The notes beneath the pieces are model-generated. The model was not told where the DNA came from. It saw nothing but the letters and a program-made list of their open reading frames with translations, and made no database searches. From Candidatus Fonsibacter lacus (lineage in GTDB: Bacteria > Pseudomonadota > Gammaproteobacteria > Burkholderiales > Burkholderiaceae_C), in the NCBI GenBank assembly GCA_009921245.1, contig RFXW01000006.1, positions 1 through 34,579 on the forward strand: 34,579 nt of DNA. The letters run 5' to 3'. Below are positions 9,612 to 19,641 of this stretch, in pieces. Within the stretch, counting starts at the first letter, position 1, and the number at the start of each line of letters is the position of its first letter. The translations under genes and the position numbers were made by a program.

Positions 9612-10922
9612 TTAACGGAGCTCGCGCGCGCGGCTGCGGTCGGCGTCACGGGCACGGCCCTCACTTAAAGGCAGGCGCGAGTTGGCCGAGTTGCTGCCCG
9701 TGGCCGGCGCCAAGTCGGGCACCCCGCCGCCAGGGTTACCGGGGGTGGCGGTTTGTTGCATGAGCTTATCGAGCGGCAGGTACAGCAGGTTGGAGCCCTG
9801 CTTGGATTCCACCACCACCTTACTGACGTTGCTGAACACCTCTTGCATGGTCTCCAGGTACAAGCGATCGCGTGTGACCTCAGGGGCCATGCGGTATTGC
9901 TCGAGCACCTGGGTAAAGCGTTGCGCGTCACCTTGGGCTTGGGCCACGATACGGGCACGGTAACCCTCGGCTTCTTCAAGCAAACGTGAGGCGGCACCGC
10001 CCGCGCGCGGCACCACGTTGTTGGCATAAGCCTGCGCTTCGTTTTTGGCACGCTCGCGCTCTTGGGCGGCCTTGAGCACGTCGTCAAACGCCGCCTGCAC
10101 CTGCTCAGGCGGGCGCACGCCGCCTTGTTGCAGGTTCACACCCACCACCTCTATGCCGGTGTTGTAGCGGTCTAGGATGGTTTGCATGAGCTCGCGCATG
10201 CGGGGCGCAATTTGGTCGCGCTCCTCAGCCAACGCCGAGTCCATTTTCATCTTGCCCACCACCTCACGCACGGCGGTTTCGGCGGCTTTCATCACGGCGC
10301 TGTCGGGGTCGCGCGTTTCAAACAAGTAAGCGCGCGCATCGTTTAAGCGGTACTGCACGGCAAACTTAATTTCCACAATGTTTTCATCTGCCGTCAGCAT
10401 GGCCGACTCGCGCAAGCCGGTGGCGCGCACGATGTTGTCGGTGCCAATATCAACCGAACGAATTTGGGTGACGTAGACCTCTTCGTTGGCCTGAATGGGC
10501 CAGGGGAGGCGCCAGTTAAAACCCGCACCAACCGTGGCGTGGTAGCGGCCAAACTGCGTAATCACCGATTGCTGACCTTCTTGAACAATAAAAAAGCCAC
10601 TGCCCAACCACAGCAGGGTCAGCACCACCAACACCAAACCCGCGCCCACGCCGGCGGCTTTGCCGCTGGGGCGCAAGGGCGGCGGCGAGCCACCGTTGCC
10701 ACCCCGGCCACCACCCAACCAGCCGTTGATTTTTCGGTTCAAGTCGCGCCACATTTCGTCCAAATCGGGCGGCGCGTCTTGACCACGTCGCCCGCGGGGT
10801 GGCTCGTTGTCGTCTTGACCGTTTTGTTCGCCACGTCCCCAGCGGGGGTCGTTAAGGTTCAGTACCACCTGGGGGTTGGCACCGCGGCGCGCGCGTAAGC
10901 GCTGAAAAATGGAAAAAAACAT
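9612..10922 (-). CDS. hflK: HflK, SPFH-domain subunit of the HflKC membrane complex
   Basis: The ATG at 10922 gives 436 residues. A Gly/Arg/Asn-rich cytoplasmic N-terminus (WGRGEQNGQDDNEPPRGRR, then DLDEMWRDLNRKI) is typical of HflK. One transmembrane helix lies near residues 92-112, followed by the periplasmic SPFH domain beginning FFIVQEGQQSVITQFGRY. VGVNLQQGGVRPPEQVQAAF is the family's conserved block, with a long coiled coil after it. HflK partners HflC around FtsH. A TTG at 10955 could extend the protein by eleven residues, but the MFFSIF start is closer to family N-termini. No strong Shine-Dalgarno is visible. Confidence 0.95.
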   Translation of the reverse strand: MFFSIFQRLRARRGANPQVVLNLNDPRWGRGEQNGQDDNEPPRGRRGQDAPPDLDEMWRDLNRKINGWLGGGRGGNGGSPPPLRPSGKAAGVGAGLVLVVLTLLWLGSGFFIVQEGQQSVITQFGRYHATVGAGFNWRLPWPIQANEEVYVTQIRSVDIGTDNIVRATGLRESAMLTADENIVEIKFAVQYRLNDARAYLFETRDPDSAVMKAAETAVREVVGKMKMDSALAEERDQIAPRMRELMQTILDRYNTGIEVVGVNLQQGGVRPPEQVQAAFDDVLKAAQERERAKNEAQAYANNVVPRAGGAASRLLEEAEGYRARIVAQAQGDAQRFTQVLEQYRMAPEVTRDRLYLETMQEVFSNVSKVVVESKQGSNLLYLPLDKLMQQTATPGNPGGGVPDLAPATGSNSANSRLPLSEGRARDADRSRARELR

Positions 10923-11002
10923 AAGGGCGTGAATCCAATCAAGCGTCGTCAACAATTAGCAAACATTGTGGCAGAACCGGCCGCGTGCCAGGCCAATGAC
11001 CA

Positions 11003-12139
11003 TCAAAGCCCTACCGACGATGGGTGTTGCAATCGGGCGGCCAGAGCAAATTCAGCCAGTACCGCCCGAAGGCGGTCCAGCCCCTGACCGGTATGGGCGC
11101 TCACAAAAACCCGCGGGTACACGGCATGATCCAAGTGCAGCTCGTCTTGGTCGTGATGCGGCCGCTGCTCGGCCCCCAGGGCGTCGATTTTGTTAAACAC
11201 CAGCACCTGCGGCACGTTGGCGGCGCCAATGTCGTGCAGCACCTCTTGCACCTGCGTCATGCGCTCGGGCGCGTTGTCGTCGGTGGCATCGACCACGTGC
11301 AGCAGCAAGTCGGCCTGCACCGCTTCTTGCAACGTGGCTGAAAAAGCTGCCACCAAATCGTGCGGCAGATCCCGAATAAAACCCACCGTATCAGACAACG
11401 ACACACCCAGCTGCGCCTCGGGTAGGTACATGGATCGCGTGGTGGTGTCTAGGGTGGCAAACAACTGATCGGCCACATAGGCACCCGATTTCACCAGTGC
11501 ATTGAACAGCGACGACTTGCCGGCGTTGGTGTAGCCCACCAGCGACACATTGAATACCCCGGCGCGCAGCCGACGGCGGCGCTGCGTTTGGCGCTGGCGT
11601 TGCACCATGTGCAAGCGCTGGCGCACGCGCTTGATGGCCGAGCCGATCATGCGCCGGTCGAGTTCGATTTGGGTCTCCCCCGGGCCACCACGCATGCCCT
11701 CGCCGCCGCGCTGCCGCTCAAGGTGGCTCCAGCGGCGCACCAAGCGCGTGGCCAGGTATTGCAATCGCGCCAACTCCACCTGCAGCTTGCCTTCGTGGCT
11801 GCGCGCGCGCTGCGCGAAGATGTCGAGGATCAGCAAGGTGCGGTCGTTGACCGGTGCGCCCAAGTGGCGCTCAAGGTTGCGCTGCTGGGCCGGACTCAGG
11901 GCCTGATCAAAAAGCACCTCTTGCGCCTGGTGCTGCTGCAGGCACTGGCCGATTTCATCGGCCTTGCCCCGCCCCACAAACAACGCGGGGTCGGGCGCGC
12001 GACGCTTGCAAACCATGCGCTGCGCCACCTCGTAGCCAGCGCTTTGCGCCAGCAAGGCCAGTTCGTCCAAACGGGCGTCGAAGTGGGGTGACCCAAGGTC
12101 TACCCCAACCAGAACCACGCGCGGCGCGGCGGCGCTCAA
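11003..12139 (-). CDS. hflX: Ribosome-associated GTPase HflX
   Basis: The protein has 378 residues. The N-terminal nucleotide-binding HflX domain contains ALFVGRGKADEI and the LSPAQQRNLE region. A glycine-rich linker, GGEGMRGGPGETQIELDRR (residues 145-163), joins it to the GTPase domain. There G1 is GYTNAGKSS (202-210), G3 is DTVGFIRDLP, and G4 is NKID. HflX binds the 50S subunit and splits stalled 70S ribosomes during stress. It lies 6 bases after hfq, the widespread hfq-hflX pairing. The C-terminal domain is short (ending HPSSVGL), as in many betaproteobacteria. Confidence 0.96.
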   Translation of the reverse strand: MSAAAPRVVLVGVDLGSPHFDARLDELALLAQSAGYEVAQRMVCKRRAPDPALFVGRGKADEIGQCLQQHQAQEVLFDQALSPAQQRNLERHLGAPVNDRTLLILDIFAQRARSHEGKLQVELARLQYLATRLVRRWSHLERQRGGEGMRGGPGETQIELDRRMIGSAIKRVRQRLHMVQRQRQTQRRRRLRAGVFNVSLVGYTNAGKSSLFNALVKSGAYVADQLFATLDTTTRSMYLPEAQLGVSLSDTVGFIRDLPHDLVAAFSATLQEAVQADLLLHVVDATDDNAPERMTQVQEVLHDIGAANVPQVLVFNKIDALGAEQRPHHDQDELHLDHAVYPRVFVSAHTGQGLDRLRAVLAEFALAARLQHPSSVGL

Positions 12140-12145
12140 AGGTGG

Positions 12146-12397
12146 TTATTCGGCATCGTCGGCCGGGGTGTCCAAGGTTACGGCGCGGCCCGGCACGATG
12201 GTGGAGATGGCGTGCTTGTATACCATTTGGGTCACACTGGAGCTGCGCAGCAGCACCACGTAAGCGTCAAACGACTCAATATGCCCCTGCAGCTTGATGC
12301 CGTTGACCAAGTAAATTGAGCATGGCACGTGCTCGCGGCGCAGGATGTTAAGAAACGGGTCTTGTAAAGACTGGGGCTTGTTGCCTTTGGCGCTCAT
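12146..12397 (-). CDS. hfq: RNA chaperone Hfq
   Basis: The protein has 83 residues. The Sm1 motif region includes [13 protein letters not shown] and [17 protein letters not shown]; Sm2 is [10 protein letters not shown]. Hfq forms a hexameric ring that pairs small RNAs with mRNAs and aids turnover. The ATG follows AAGGGA at 8-base spacing. Compared with E. coli Hfq, the proximal-face Gln41 is Ala, the rim RRER is RREH, and the beta3-beta4 loop is one residue longer (RSSSVTQ against KNTVSQ). The distal-face residues (Tyr25, Gly29-Ile30-Lys31 equivalents) are kept. The C-terminal tail is short and acidic (TPADDAE). The gene heads the hfq-hflX-hflK-hflC run. Confidence 0.96.
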   Translation of the reverse strand: MSAKGNKPQSLQDPFLNILRREHVPCSIYLVNGIKLQGHIESFDAYVVLLRSSSVTQMVYKHAISTIVPGRAVTLDTPADDAE

Positions 12398-12436
12398 GTG
12401 TTTTTCCCTTGAGAGATTTGTGATTTGTAGCAAAAA

Positions 12437-12445
12437 AGTGTAGCA
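12437..12445 (-). promoter_or_regulatory. Candidate extended -10 promoter for hfq
   Basis: Read on the minus strand, the spacer upstream of hfq has TGCTACACT, which fits an extended -10 (TGnTATAAT) in seven of nine positions. Transcription would begin about 33 bases before the hfq ATG. There is no good -35 at 17 bases, as expected for extended -10 promoters. A single match of this kind is weak evidence, but the 95-base gap after the thiolase gene is the natural place for an hfq promoter. Confidence 0.35.
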
Positions 12446-12492
12446 CGAGGCGACCGCCCCTTTGCCCTGCGAGGGTCAACAAGCGCGGTGAA

Positions 12493-13668
12493 CTACAGCA
12501 CCTCAAACACGCCGGCCGCACCCATGCCACCGCCTACGCACATCGTGACGCAGACCCGCTTGGCCCCCCGGCGTTTGCCCTCAATCAAGGCGTGGCCGGT
12601 TAGTCGCTGACCACTGACGCCGTAGGGGTGACCCAGGGCAATCGCGCCACCGTTGACGTTGAGCTTGTCGGGGTCGATCCCCAGCTTGTCGCGGCAGTAC
12701 AAAACCTGCACCGCAAAGGCTTCGTTGAGCTCCCACAGGTCGATGTCATCCACCTTTAGGCCAAGGCGTCCCAGCACCTTGGGCACCGCGTACACCGGGC
12801 CAATGCCCATTTCATCGGGCTCGCAACCAGAGACCGCAAAGCCCAAAAAACGCCCCAAAGGTTCAAGCCCGCGCTGGGCCACCACGGCTTCGTCCATGAT
12901 CACACAGGCCCCTGCGCCGTCAGAGAACTGGCTGGCGTTACCCGCGGCCACGCTGCCACCGGGCAAGGCCGCTTGAATACCCGCCAGCGCCTCGGCGGTG
13001 GTGCCTTGGCGCAAACCCTCGTCTTGTGCCACTTGCACTTGGCGTGTGGTCATGCCGCGCTTGGGGTCTGCCACGCCCGCCGTGACTGTGATGGGCTCGA
13101 TTTCGTCCGCAAACAAACCGGCCTCTTGCGCGGCGCAGGCGCGCTGCTGGCTTTGGGCGCCGTAGGCGTCCATGCGCTCGCGGTCGATGCCGTACCGCGT
13201 GGCCACTTGCTCGGCGGTTTGCAGCATGGGCCAGTACACCGCTGGCACGGCTTGCTGCAGGGCGGCGTCGATGAACATGTGCATGTTCATTTCTTGCTGC
13301 ACGCACGAAATGCTCTCCACCCCACCGGCCACATACACGCTGCCCTCGCCACTGGCGATGCGCTGGGCGGCCAAGGCGATGGTTTGCAAGCCAGATGAGC
13401 AAAAGCGGTTCACGGTCATGCCCGCCACGCCAACCGGACAGCCTGCGGCCAGCGCCACTTGCCGGGCGATGTTCCAGCCGGTGGCGCCTTCGGGGTTGGC
13501 GCAGCCCATGATGACGTCTTCAACCTCAGCCGGTTCAATGCCGGCGCGCTGCATGGCCGCGCGCACCACGTGCCCGCCGAGGGTGGCGCCGTGGGTCATG
13601 TTGAATGAGCCTTTCCAGCTTTTGGCAAAGGGGGTGCGGGCGGTGGAGACGACCAAAGCGGATGTCAT
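12493..13668 (-). CDS. Acetyl-CoA acyltransferase (thiolase II family)
   Basis: Translation from the ATG at 13668, which has AGGAG at 9-base spacing, gives 391 residues, standard for thiolases. The acyl-accepting nucleophile is Cys90 in [26 protein letters not shown] carries the catalytic His, and [13 protein letters not shown] carries the second active-site Cys. The enzyme cleaves 3-ketoacyl-CoA to acetyl-CoA plus a shortened acyl-CoA, the last step of beta-oxidation. It is the third gene of the operon with acyl-CoA ligase and FadB-like protein, which argues for degradation rather than PHB synthesis. The substrate chain length cannot be read from sequence. Confidence 0.93.
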   Translation of the reverse strand: MTSALVVSTARTPFAKSWKGSFNMTHGATLGGHVVRAAMQRAGIEPAEVEDVIMGCANPEGATGWNIARQVALAAGCPVGVAGMTVNRFCSSGLQTIALAAQRIASGEGSVYVAGGVESISCVQQEMNMHMFIDAALQQAVPAVYWPMLQTAEQVATRYGIDRERMDAYGAQSQQRACAAQEAGLFADEIEPITVTAGVADPKRGMTTRQVQVAQDEGLRQGTTAEALAGIQAALPGGSVAAGNASQFSDGAGACVIMDEAVVAQRGLEPLGRFLGFAVSGCEPDEMGIGPVYAVPKVLGRLGLKVDDIDLWELNEAFAVQVLYCRDKLGIDPDKLNVNGGAIALGHPYGVSGQRLTGHALIEGKRRGAKRVCVTMCVGGGMGAAGVFEVL

Positions 13669-13697
13669 AACAATCAACTCCTGTAAGGCGGCGGGGG

Positions 13698-15800
13698 TTA
13701 GGCGTTAAACAGTTTGCCCGCCGCGGCGAGCTCGGCCAGCAGTGGCGCGGGTTGCCAAAAATCGGCGTCGTCGTGCGGGTTTTGTGCAAAGCGCTGCATG
13801 GCGTAAGTTACGGGCAGCAACCCCACCATGTCGGCGTAGCACATGGGGCCGCCGCGCCAAAGTGGAAAACCGTAGCCCGTCAGGTACACCATGTCGATGT
13901 CGCTGGCGCGGATGGCGATTTTTTCTTCTAGGATGCGCGCGCCTTCGTTGACCAGCGCGAACACCAAACGCTGCACGATTTCGCTGGCCTCGATGCGGCG
14001 CGGCTTGATGCCCAAGCGGTCTCGATGTTGGGCAATCATGGCCTCGACCTCGGCGCTGGGCACGGCCTTGCGGCTGCCGGCGGGGTAGTCGTACCACCCT
14101 TTGCCCACCTTCTGCCCAAAACGTCCTTGCTCGCATAACAAGTCGGCGGTTTTGCCGTAGCGCAGCTCGGGCTGCTCTTGGTAGCGCCGCTTGCGAATCG
14201 CCCAACCGATGTCGTTGCCCGCCAAATCGCTCATGCGAAACGGCCCCATGGCAAAACCAAATTTTTCAATGGCACGATCGATTTGCTTGGGTGTGGCGCC
14301 CTCGTCCAGCATAAACAGCGCCTGCCGTATGTACTGCTCAACCATCCGGTTGCCAATAAAGCCGTCGCATACGCCCGAGACCACGGCGGTTTTGCGAATG
14401 GTTTTGGCCAGGCGCATGACAGTGGCCAATACATCGGGCGCGGTTTGGCTGCCACGCACCACTTCAAGCAAGCGCATCACGTTGGCAGGGCTAAAAAAGT
14501 GCATGCCCACCACATCGTGCGCACGCTTGGTAAACCCCGCGATACGGTTTAAATCGAGGGTGGAGGTGTTGCTGGCCAAGATGGCACCGGGCTTGGCCAC
14601 GGCATCCAAACGTTCAAAAACCTGACGCTTGACCTCAAGGTCTTCAAACACCGCCTCGATGATCAAGTCGGCGTCGGCTAGCTGGGCCATGTCCAGGGTG
14701 GTTTCAAGCAATGCCCATGTTTGCTCGAGTTTTTCCGCCTTGAGTTTGCCTTTTTTTACCTGCGCTTCGTAATTTTTTCGCATGACAGCGGTGCCACGCT
14801 GCAGCGCCTCGTCTGAGGTCTCGAGCATCACCACGCGCATGCCCGCGTTAAGAAAATTCATAGCGATGCCGCCGCCCATGGTGCCCGCACCAACAATGCC
14901 CACTTTGGCGATTGAGCGGGTGGCGGTGTCGGCCGGCACGTCGGGGATTTTGCTGGTCTGCCGCTCAGCAAAAAACGCGTGGCGCAGGGCACGCGATTCA
15001 GGCGTGCCCATGAGCCCCAAGAAGGTGTCGCGCTCCTGACGCATGGCATCGTCAAACGGCAGTCGGGTGGCCTGCTGCACCAAGTCGATGCATTTGAGTG
15101 GCGCCGGATACTGAGGGGCTACGCTGCGCACGGTGTTGCGCGCAAATTGAAAATAAGCATCGGCTTGTGGGTGCGAACAAGCCAACTGACGCAACAGCGG
15201 CAGCGGTCGAACCGTCGCAACTTCGTGCGCCAATGCCATGGCTTCGTCCATCAGGCTCTCGGTGCTGTTGGCGATGCGGGTAAACAGTTTTTGTTGCGGC
15301 ACTTGCGCCAGCACCTCGGCCGGTACCGGGTCGCCCTTGACCATTAAGTTCAGCGCGGCTTCTACCCCCAGCGCACGTGGCATGCGCTGGGTACCGCCCG
15401 AGCCAGGAATCAAACCAAGCTTGACTTCGGGCAACGCCACCTTGGTGCCGGGCGCGGCCACACGATAGTGACAGGCCAGCGCCAGCTCCACGCCGCCGCC
15501 CATGGCCACGCTGTGCATGGCCGCCACCACCGGCTTGGCCGAGGCCTCCAGCGTGGCAATAAGGGTGAGCAGGTGCGGCTCGGCGGTGGCCTGGGGGGTG
15601 CCGAATTCGCGAATGTCGGCCCCACCCGAGAAGGCCTTGCCGGCGCCGGTGATCACAATGGCATGCACCGCGGCGTCTTGGTTGGCGCGCTGCACCCCTT
15701 GCACCACGGCCCGGCGGGTGGACAAGCCCAGGCCATTGACCGGCGGGTTGTCTAGGGTAATCACGGCAACGTTGGCTTGAACGTGGTAACTCGCGGTCAT
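13698..15800 (-). CDS. Bifunctional enoyl-CoA hydratase / 3-hydroxyacyl-CoA dehydrogenase (FadB/FadJ-like)
   Basis: The protein has 700 residues. The N-terminal crotonase fold has the oxyanion-hole segments [14 protein letters not shown] and [15 protein letters not shown], and [15 protein letters not shown]. The NAD-binding Rossmann fold begins at [18 protein letters not shown], near residue 300. [11 protein letters not shown] holds the dehydrogenase His. Two C-terminal 3HCDH domains end with [15 protein letters not shown]. The enzyme hydrates 2-enoyl-CoA and oxidises the product to 3-ketoacyl-CoA for the adjacent thiolase. Its order and length resemble the peroxisomal-type multifunctional enzyme common in betaproteobacteria. 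The ATG has a GGAG at 9 bases. A longer frame to 15821 adds seven residues without support. Confidence 0.93.
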   Translation of the reverse strand: MTASYHVQANVAVITLDNPPVNGLGLSTRRAVVQGVQRANQDAAVHAIVITGAGKAFSGGADIREFGTPQATAEPHLLTLIATLEASAKPVVAAMHSVAMGGGVELALACHYRVAAPGTKVALPEVKLGLIPGSGGTQRMPRALGVEAALNLMVKGDPVPAEVLAQVPQQKLFTRIANSTESLMDEAMALAHEVATVRPLPLLRQLACSHPQADAYFQFARNTVRSVAPQYPAPLKCIDLVQQATRLPFDDAMRQERDTFLGLMGTPESRALRHAFFAERQTSKIPDVPADTATRSIAKVGIVGAGTMGGGIAMNFLNAGMRVVMLETSDEALQRGTAVMRKNYEAQVKKGKLKAEKLEQTWALLETTLDMAQLADADLIIEAVFEDLEVKRQVFERLDAVAKPGAILASNTSTLDLNRIAGFTKRAHDVVGMHFFSPANVMRLLEVVRGSQTAPDVLATVMRLAKTIRKTAVVSGVCDGFIGNRMVEQYIRQALFMLDEGATPKQIDRAIEKFGFAMGPFRMSDLAGNDIGWAIRKRRYQEQPELRYGKTADLLCEQGRFGQKVGKGWYDYPAGSRKAVPSAEVEAMIAQHRDRLGIKPRRIEASEIVQRLVFALVNEGARILEEKIAIRASDIDMVYLTGYGFPLWRGGPMCYADMVGLLPVTYAMQRFAQNPHDDADFWQPAPLLAELAAAGKLFNA

Positions 15801-15842
15801 GTGTTGGGGCTCCAAAAACAACTGGCTATCAACGCCAAAGGC

Positions 15843-17471
15843 TTAGCGAAAATCAGGGTGCACGTACTGACCCAGCTGCTCGCGCAGGGCCATTTTTTGC
15901 ATTTTGCCGGTGGCGCCCAGCGGAATGGCATCGACAAAGATGACGTCGTCGGGCACTTGCCACTTGGCGATTTTGTCTTGATAAAACGCCAACAACGCGT
16001 CACCTTGGATATCGGCGTCGGGTTTTTTGACAACAAAAAGCACCGGGCGCTCATCCCACTTGGGGTGCGGCACGCCCACGCAGGCCGCCATGGCCACGGC
16101 GGGGTGCGCCATGGCAATGTTCTCGATGTCGATTGAGCTGATCCACTCCCCACCCGACTTGACCACGTCTTTGCTGCGATCGGTGATTTGCAAAAAGCCA
16201 TCGGGGTCTATGGTGCCCACGTCACCGGTGTGAAACCAGCCGTCTTGCAACAACGGGGCGCTGGCGCGGTAATAGTTGTCTATCACCCAGGGGCCGCGCA
16301 CCATGAGGTTGCCAAACTGCACCCCGTCCCATGCCACTTCGGCACCTTGGTCGTCCACAATTTTCATGTCAACGCCATACACCGCCCGCCCCTGTTTGAG
16401 GCGCGCTTGGCGCTGGGTTTGCAACGGGCTTTGTAGCTGGCTGTATTTCAGGGTGTTCACCGTTCCCAGCGGTGACATCTCGGTCATGCCCCAGGCGTGC
16501 AGCACCTCAACACCATAAGTTTGAACAAAGGTGTCAATCATGGCGGGTGGGCAAGCCGAGCCGCCAATCACGGTGCGCTGCAGTGTGCCAAAGCGTTGCT
16601 GGGTTTGGCTCATGTGCGCAAGCAGCATTTGCCACACCGTGGGCACCCCAGCGGCCATGGTGACGCCCTCGGCTTCAATCAGTTCGTAAACCGAGGCGCC
16701 GTCGAGCGCACCGCCAGGAAACACCAGTTTGCATCCCACGGCAGCCGCGCTGTACGGAATACCCCAGGCGTTAACGTGAAACATGGGCACCACCGGCAGC
16801 ACGCTGTCGCGCGCGCTCAGCCCCAGGGTATCGGGTAAAGCGCCACCGTAGGCGTGCAAGATGGTGGAGCGATGGCTGTACACGGCGCCTTTGGGGTCGC
16901 CCGTGGTGCCGCTGGTGTAGCACATGCTGCTGGCGCTGCGCTCATCCAGTTCGGGCCAGGTGTATTGCAGTGGGTGTGTTGCCAACCAGGCTTCGTAGCT
17001 CACCAAGTTGGGGATGCCGGTGTCGGCCGGTAGCGCATCGGCCTCGCACAGCGCCACCCAGTGCCTCACCGTGGGGCACTGCGCGTGCACCTTTTGTACC
17101 AAGGGCAAAAAGCTGGTGTCAAAAGCCAATACGGTGTCTTCGGCGTGATTCACGATCCAGGTCAGCTGATCGGGATGCAAACGCGGGTTCAGTGTGTGCA
17201 GCACACGGCCACTGCCACTCACACCAAAGTAAAGCTCAAGGTGTCGGTAGCCGTTCCACGCCAGCGTGCCCACGCGCGCACCCTGAGGCACCTGCCAATC
17301 GTCCAGCGCATGCGCCACCTGCGCGGCGCGTTGGCCAACCTTGGCCCAGGTGGTGCGATGGATGTCACCTTCTACCCGGCGCGACACAATTTCGGTTTGG
17401 CCGTGGTGGCGTTGGGCGTGCGTGATCAACGACGAAATGAGCAGCGGTTGCTGTTGCATCAATCCCAGCAT
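15843..17471 (-). CDS. Medium/long-chain fatty acyl-CoA ligase (AMP-forming)
   Basis: The protein has 542 residues of the ANL superfamily. The P-loop is [18 protein letters not shown], the A5 motif region is [13 protein letters not shown], the A7/A8 motifs are [24 protein letters not shown], and the C-terminal catalytic lysine region is GATGKMQK. It activates a fatty acid to acyl-CoA with ATP, feeding the FadB-like protein and thiolase encoded downstream. Overall it resembles AlkK/DmdB-type medium-chain or 3-methylmercaptopropionate ligases, so the substrate is uncertain. The ATG has a GGAG at 9 bases. As first gene of the operon, its promoter should lie in the divergent gap shared with selO. 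Confidence 0.92.
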   Translation of the reverse strand: MLGLMQQQPLLISSLITHAQRHHGQTEIVSRRVEGDIHRTTWAKVGQRAAQVAHALDDWQVPQGARVGTLAWNGYRHLELYFGVSGSGRVLHTLNPRLHPDQLTWIVNHAEDTVLAFDTSFLPLVQKVHAQCPTVRHWVALCEADALPADTGIPNLVSYEAWLATHPLQYTWPELDERSASSMCYTSGTTGDPKGAVYSHRSTILHAYGGALPDTLGLSARDSVLPVVPMFHVNAWGIPYSAAAVGCKLVFPGGALDGASVYELIEAEGVTMAAGVPTVWQMLLAHMSQTQQRFGTLQRTVIGGSACPPAMIDTFVQTYGVEVLHAWGMTEMSPLGTVNTLKYSQLQSPLQTQRQARLKQGRAVYGVDMKIVDDQGAEVAWDGVQFGNLMVRGPWVIDNYYRASAPLLQDGWFHTGDVGTIDPDGFLQITDRSKDVVKSGGEWISSIDIENIAMAHPAVAMAACVGVPHPKWDERPVLFVVKKPDADIQGDALLAFYQDKIAKWQVPDDVIFVDAIPLGATGKMQKMALREQLGQYVHPDFR

Positions 17472-17545
17472 GGCTTGTTTCTCCGGTGTGCAAAAAAACG
17501 TAGCCTGCCATCGTAGCGGCTGGCGTGCGCTTTACCCCCAGGTTC

Positions 17546-17605
17546 AGTGCAAACCCTAGGCCCATGCCCAAAGCACCCGCCGCGCATGGGGTTTGCCCCT
17601 GCACT
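17546..17605. repeat. Imperfect inverted repeat in the divergent acyl-CoA ligase/selO gap
   Basis: The arms at 17546-17566 (AGTGCAAACCC...CCATGC) and 17584-17605 (GCATGGGGTTTGCCCCTGCACT) are complementary apart from small bulges. They flank a loop of about 17 bases. No T-run follows on either side, so it is not a terminator. It sits in the only intergenic space between two divergent promoters and could be an operator for a regulator of the fatty acid operon, or a transcript hairpin. The remainder of the gap shows no clear promoter. Confidence 0.35.
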
Positions 17606-17643
17606 CGGCAAGCTTAGCGACCAACCAGGCGCACAATGACACC

Positions 17644-19131
17644 ATGAATCACGCTTTGTCCGCGCCGGTGTTTGCCCCTGCCATGGCTGAATTGGGGCCG
17701 GCTTTTGCAGCGCCGGTGGCCCCGCAGCCGGTTCAGGCGCCGCGCTGGCTGACACAAAACCATGCGCTGGCCGAGCAGGTGGGCGTACCCGCGGGCTGGC
17801 TCAAGACCCCCGAGGCACTGACCTTGCTCGCCGGCAACGACACCTCCCACGCCAGCCACGCCAGCGTGTACAGCGGCCACCAATTTGGCGTGTGGGCGGG
17901 GCAGTTGGGCGACGGCCGGGCGCTTTTGCTGGGTCGCACCCAGGGGAGCGATGGGCAAAGCTGGGAATGGCAGCTCAAGGGTGCGGGGCTGACGCCCTTT
18001 TCGCGCATGGGTGACGGCCGCGCCGTGTGGCGCAGCAGCATTCGCGAGTTTTTGGCCAGCGAAGCGATGCACGGTTTGGGTATTCCAACCACGCGCGCCC
18101 TGGCGTTGGTGGGGTCGGACACACCGGTGCGGCGCGAAACCCTAGAAAGCGCCGCCGTGCTAACCCGACTGGCCCCAAGCTTTGTGCGCTTTGGGCACTT
18201 TGAGCACTTCACCCACGACGCGGCCGCCATGCAAACGCTGTTGGATTGGGTGGTGCAACACCACTTTACGCACCTGGCCACGCTGCACGACCCCAGCGAG
18301 CGGGCGTTGCAGTGGTTTGACGAGGTGCTGCAGCGCACCGCCCGGCTGATGGCCCAATGGCAAGCGGTGGGGTTTTGTCACGGCGTCATGAACACCGACA
18401 ACATGAGTGTGCTCGGCCTGACGCTGGACTATGGGCCCTACCAGTTCATGGATGCGTTTAACCCAGCGCACAACGCCAACCATTCCGACAGCGGTGGGCG
18501 CTACATCTATCAAAACCAACCGCAGGTGGCGTGGTGGAATTTGCAGTGCTTGGCGCAGGCCTTGGCCAGCTTGGTGCCCGATGTGGAGGCCCTGGCCGAG
18601 GCCCTGAAACGCTACCCCAACGCCTACGCCAAGGCGCAAGCCACCGCATGGGCTGGCAAACTCGGGCTGGCCCACGCCCCCGACGCGGCGCTGCCCGTGG
18701 CGCAAGCTTGGCTTTCGTTGCTGGCTGAGCACGGCGCGGATTTCACCTGGAGCTGGCGTGCCCTCACCGACACCCTGGCCAACACCACCGACTGGGCAGC
18801 CCTACCCGAGGCGCTGCACCTGGCGCTGCACAACAGTGTGCCGGCGCCGGCGTTGGCGCCTTGGGCCGAGCAACTGCAACAAACCGCCACCGCTTTAGGA
18901 GAGACGCCGCGCGCCATGGGGCAGCGCATGCAACAGGTGAACCCTGTGTTTGTGCTGCGTAACCACATGGCGCAAGAGGCAATTGTTGCGGCGCAAAACG
19001 GCGACCTTAGCGTGTTGCACGCGGTATGGAAGGTGCTTGAATCGCCCATGCAACACCACGCAGCGCACGCGGCTTGGGCGCAACGCCCACCGGCCTGGGC
19101 CAGCGAGTTGGTGCTGAGTTGCTCGTCTTAG
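17644..19131 (+). CDS. selO: Protein adenylyltransferase SelO (YdiU family pseudokinase)
   Basis: The protein has 495 residues. Family landmarks are [30 protein letters not shown] followed by [23 protein letters not shown], and the catalytic loop [18 protein letters not shown]-equivalent DYGPYQFMD follows. SelO binds ATP in a flipped orientation and transfers AMP to Ser/Thr/Tyr of redox-related proteins. The protein ends SCSS, with the Cys at the position of selenocysteine in animal SelO; it is thought to form a regulatory disulfide. An upstream in-frame ATG at 17593 is possible but has no family match. msrB, a redox repair gene, follows 64 bases downstream. Confidence 0.95.
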   Translation: MNHALSAPVFAPAMAELGPAFAAPVAPQPVQAPRWLTQNHALAEQVGVPAGWLKTPEALTLLAGNDTSHASHASVYSGHQFGVWAGQLGDGRALLLGRTQGSDGQSWEWQLKGAGLTPFSRMGDGRAVWRSSIREFLASEAMHGLGIPTTRALALVGSDTPVRRETLESAAVLTRLAPSFVRFGHFEHFTHDAAAMQTLLDWVVQHHFTHLATLHDPSERALQWFDEVLQRTARLMAQWQAVGFCHGVMNTDNMSVLGLTLDYGPYQFMDAFNPAHNANHSDSGGRYIYQNQPQVAWWNLQCLAQALASLVPDVEALAEALKRYPNAYAKAQATAWAGKLGLAHAPDAALPVAQAWLSLLAEHGADFTWSWRALTDTLANTTDWAALPEALHLALHNSVPAPALAPWAEQLQQTATALGETPRAMGQRMQQVNPVFVLRNHMAQEAIVAAQNGDLSVLHAVWKVLESPMQHHAAHAAWAQRPPAWASELVLSCSS

Positions 19132-19137
19132 CGGGTA

Positions 19138-19168
19138 TGCTTGCGTGCTGCTTGTGGGCCCGCAAGCA
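19138..19168 (+). other. Hairpin with two competing left arms in the selO-msrB spacer
   Basis: Seven bases past the selO stop, TGCTTGCG (19138-19145) pairs perfectly with CGCAAGCA (19161-19168). A second TGCTTG at 19149-19154 can pair with the same right arm (19163-19168), giving a shorter, alternative hairpin. No T-run follows. It may be a 3' end or processing element of selO, or a leader structure of msrB. The pairing is visible in the bases; the role is inferred. Confidence 0.35.
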
Positions 19169-19195
19169 CGGCCACGGGAGCCCGATAATCCAACC

Positions 19196-19636
19196 ATGAC
19201 TTCATTCAACCGTCCACAAACCGAAGCCCAATGGCGCCAATGGCTCAAAGACCGTGGTGCCGAACCCGGCGCCTACGAAATCACCCAACTTGCGGCCACC
19301 GAACGCCCAGGCAGCGGGCGCTTTGATCAGCATTGGACGCCCGGCGAGTACCGCTGCATTTGCTGCGATACACCGCTCTTTGCCAGCGACACCAAATTCG
19401 ACGCCGGTTGCGGCTGGCCGAGTTTTCACACCGCCATGCCCGATGCGGTGCAAGAGCGTCGCGACGTAAGCCACGGCATGATTCGCACTGAAACGCTGTG
19501 CCAACGTTGCGGCGCCCACCTTGGCCACGTGTTTGAAGACGGCCCTGCGCCCACCGGGTTGCGGTATTGCATCAACTCGGCCTCGCTGGCGTGGCAGCCC
19601 GCACCCAGCGACGCCGACGGCAACGACGCCGGCTAA
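19196..19636 (+). CDS. msrB: Peptide-methionine (R)-S-oxide reductase MsrB
   Basis: The protein has 146 residues. Four zinc-binding cysteines form two CxxC pairs, Cys54/Cys57 in [11 protein letters not shown] and Cys102/Cys105 in [12 protein letters not shown]. The catalytic Cys125 lies in [17 protein letters not shown] is the conserved substrate loop. The enzyme reduces methionine-R-sulfoxide in oxidised proteins in the cytoplasm. No signal peptide is present. It starts a four-gene run, msrB-yciB-bolA-PPIase, that is conserved in Burkholderiales; yciB starts 5 bases later. Confidence 0.96.
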   Translation: MTSFNRPQTEAQWRQWLKDRGAEPGAYEITQLAATERPGSGRFDQHWTPGEYRCICCDTPLFASDTKFDAGCGWPSFHTAMPDAVQERRDVSHGMIRTETLCQRCGAHLGHVFEDGPAPTGLRYCINSASLAWQPAPSDADGNDAG

Positions 19637-19641
19637 ACCTT

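Noticed and set aside
12446-12475. An intrinsic terminator after the thiolase gene
   Set aside because: On the minus strand a short GC hairpin precedes a T-run, but the stem is only about five pairs and the T-run is about eleven bases away.
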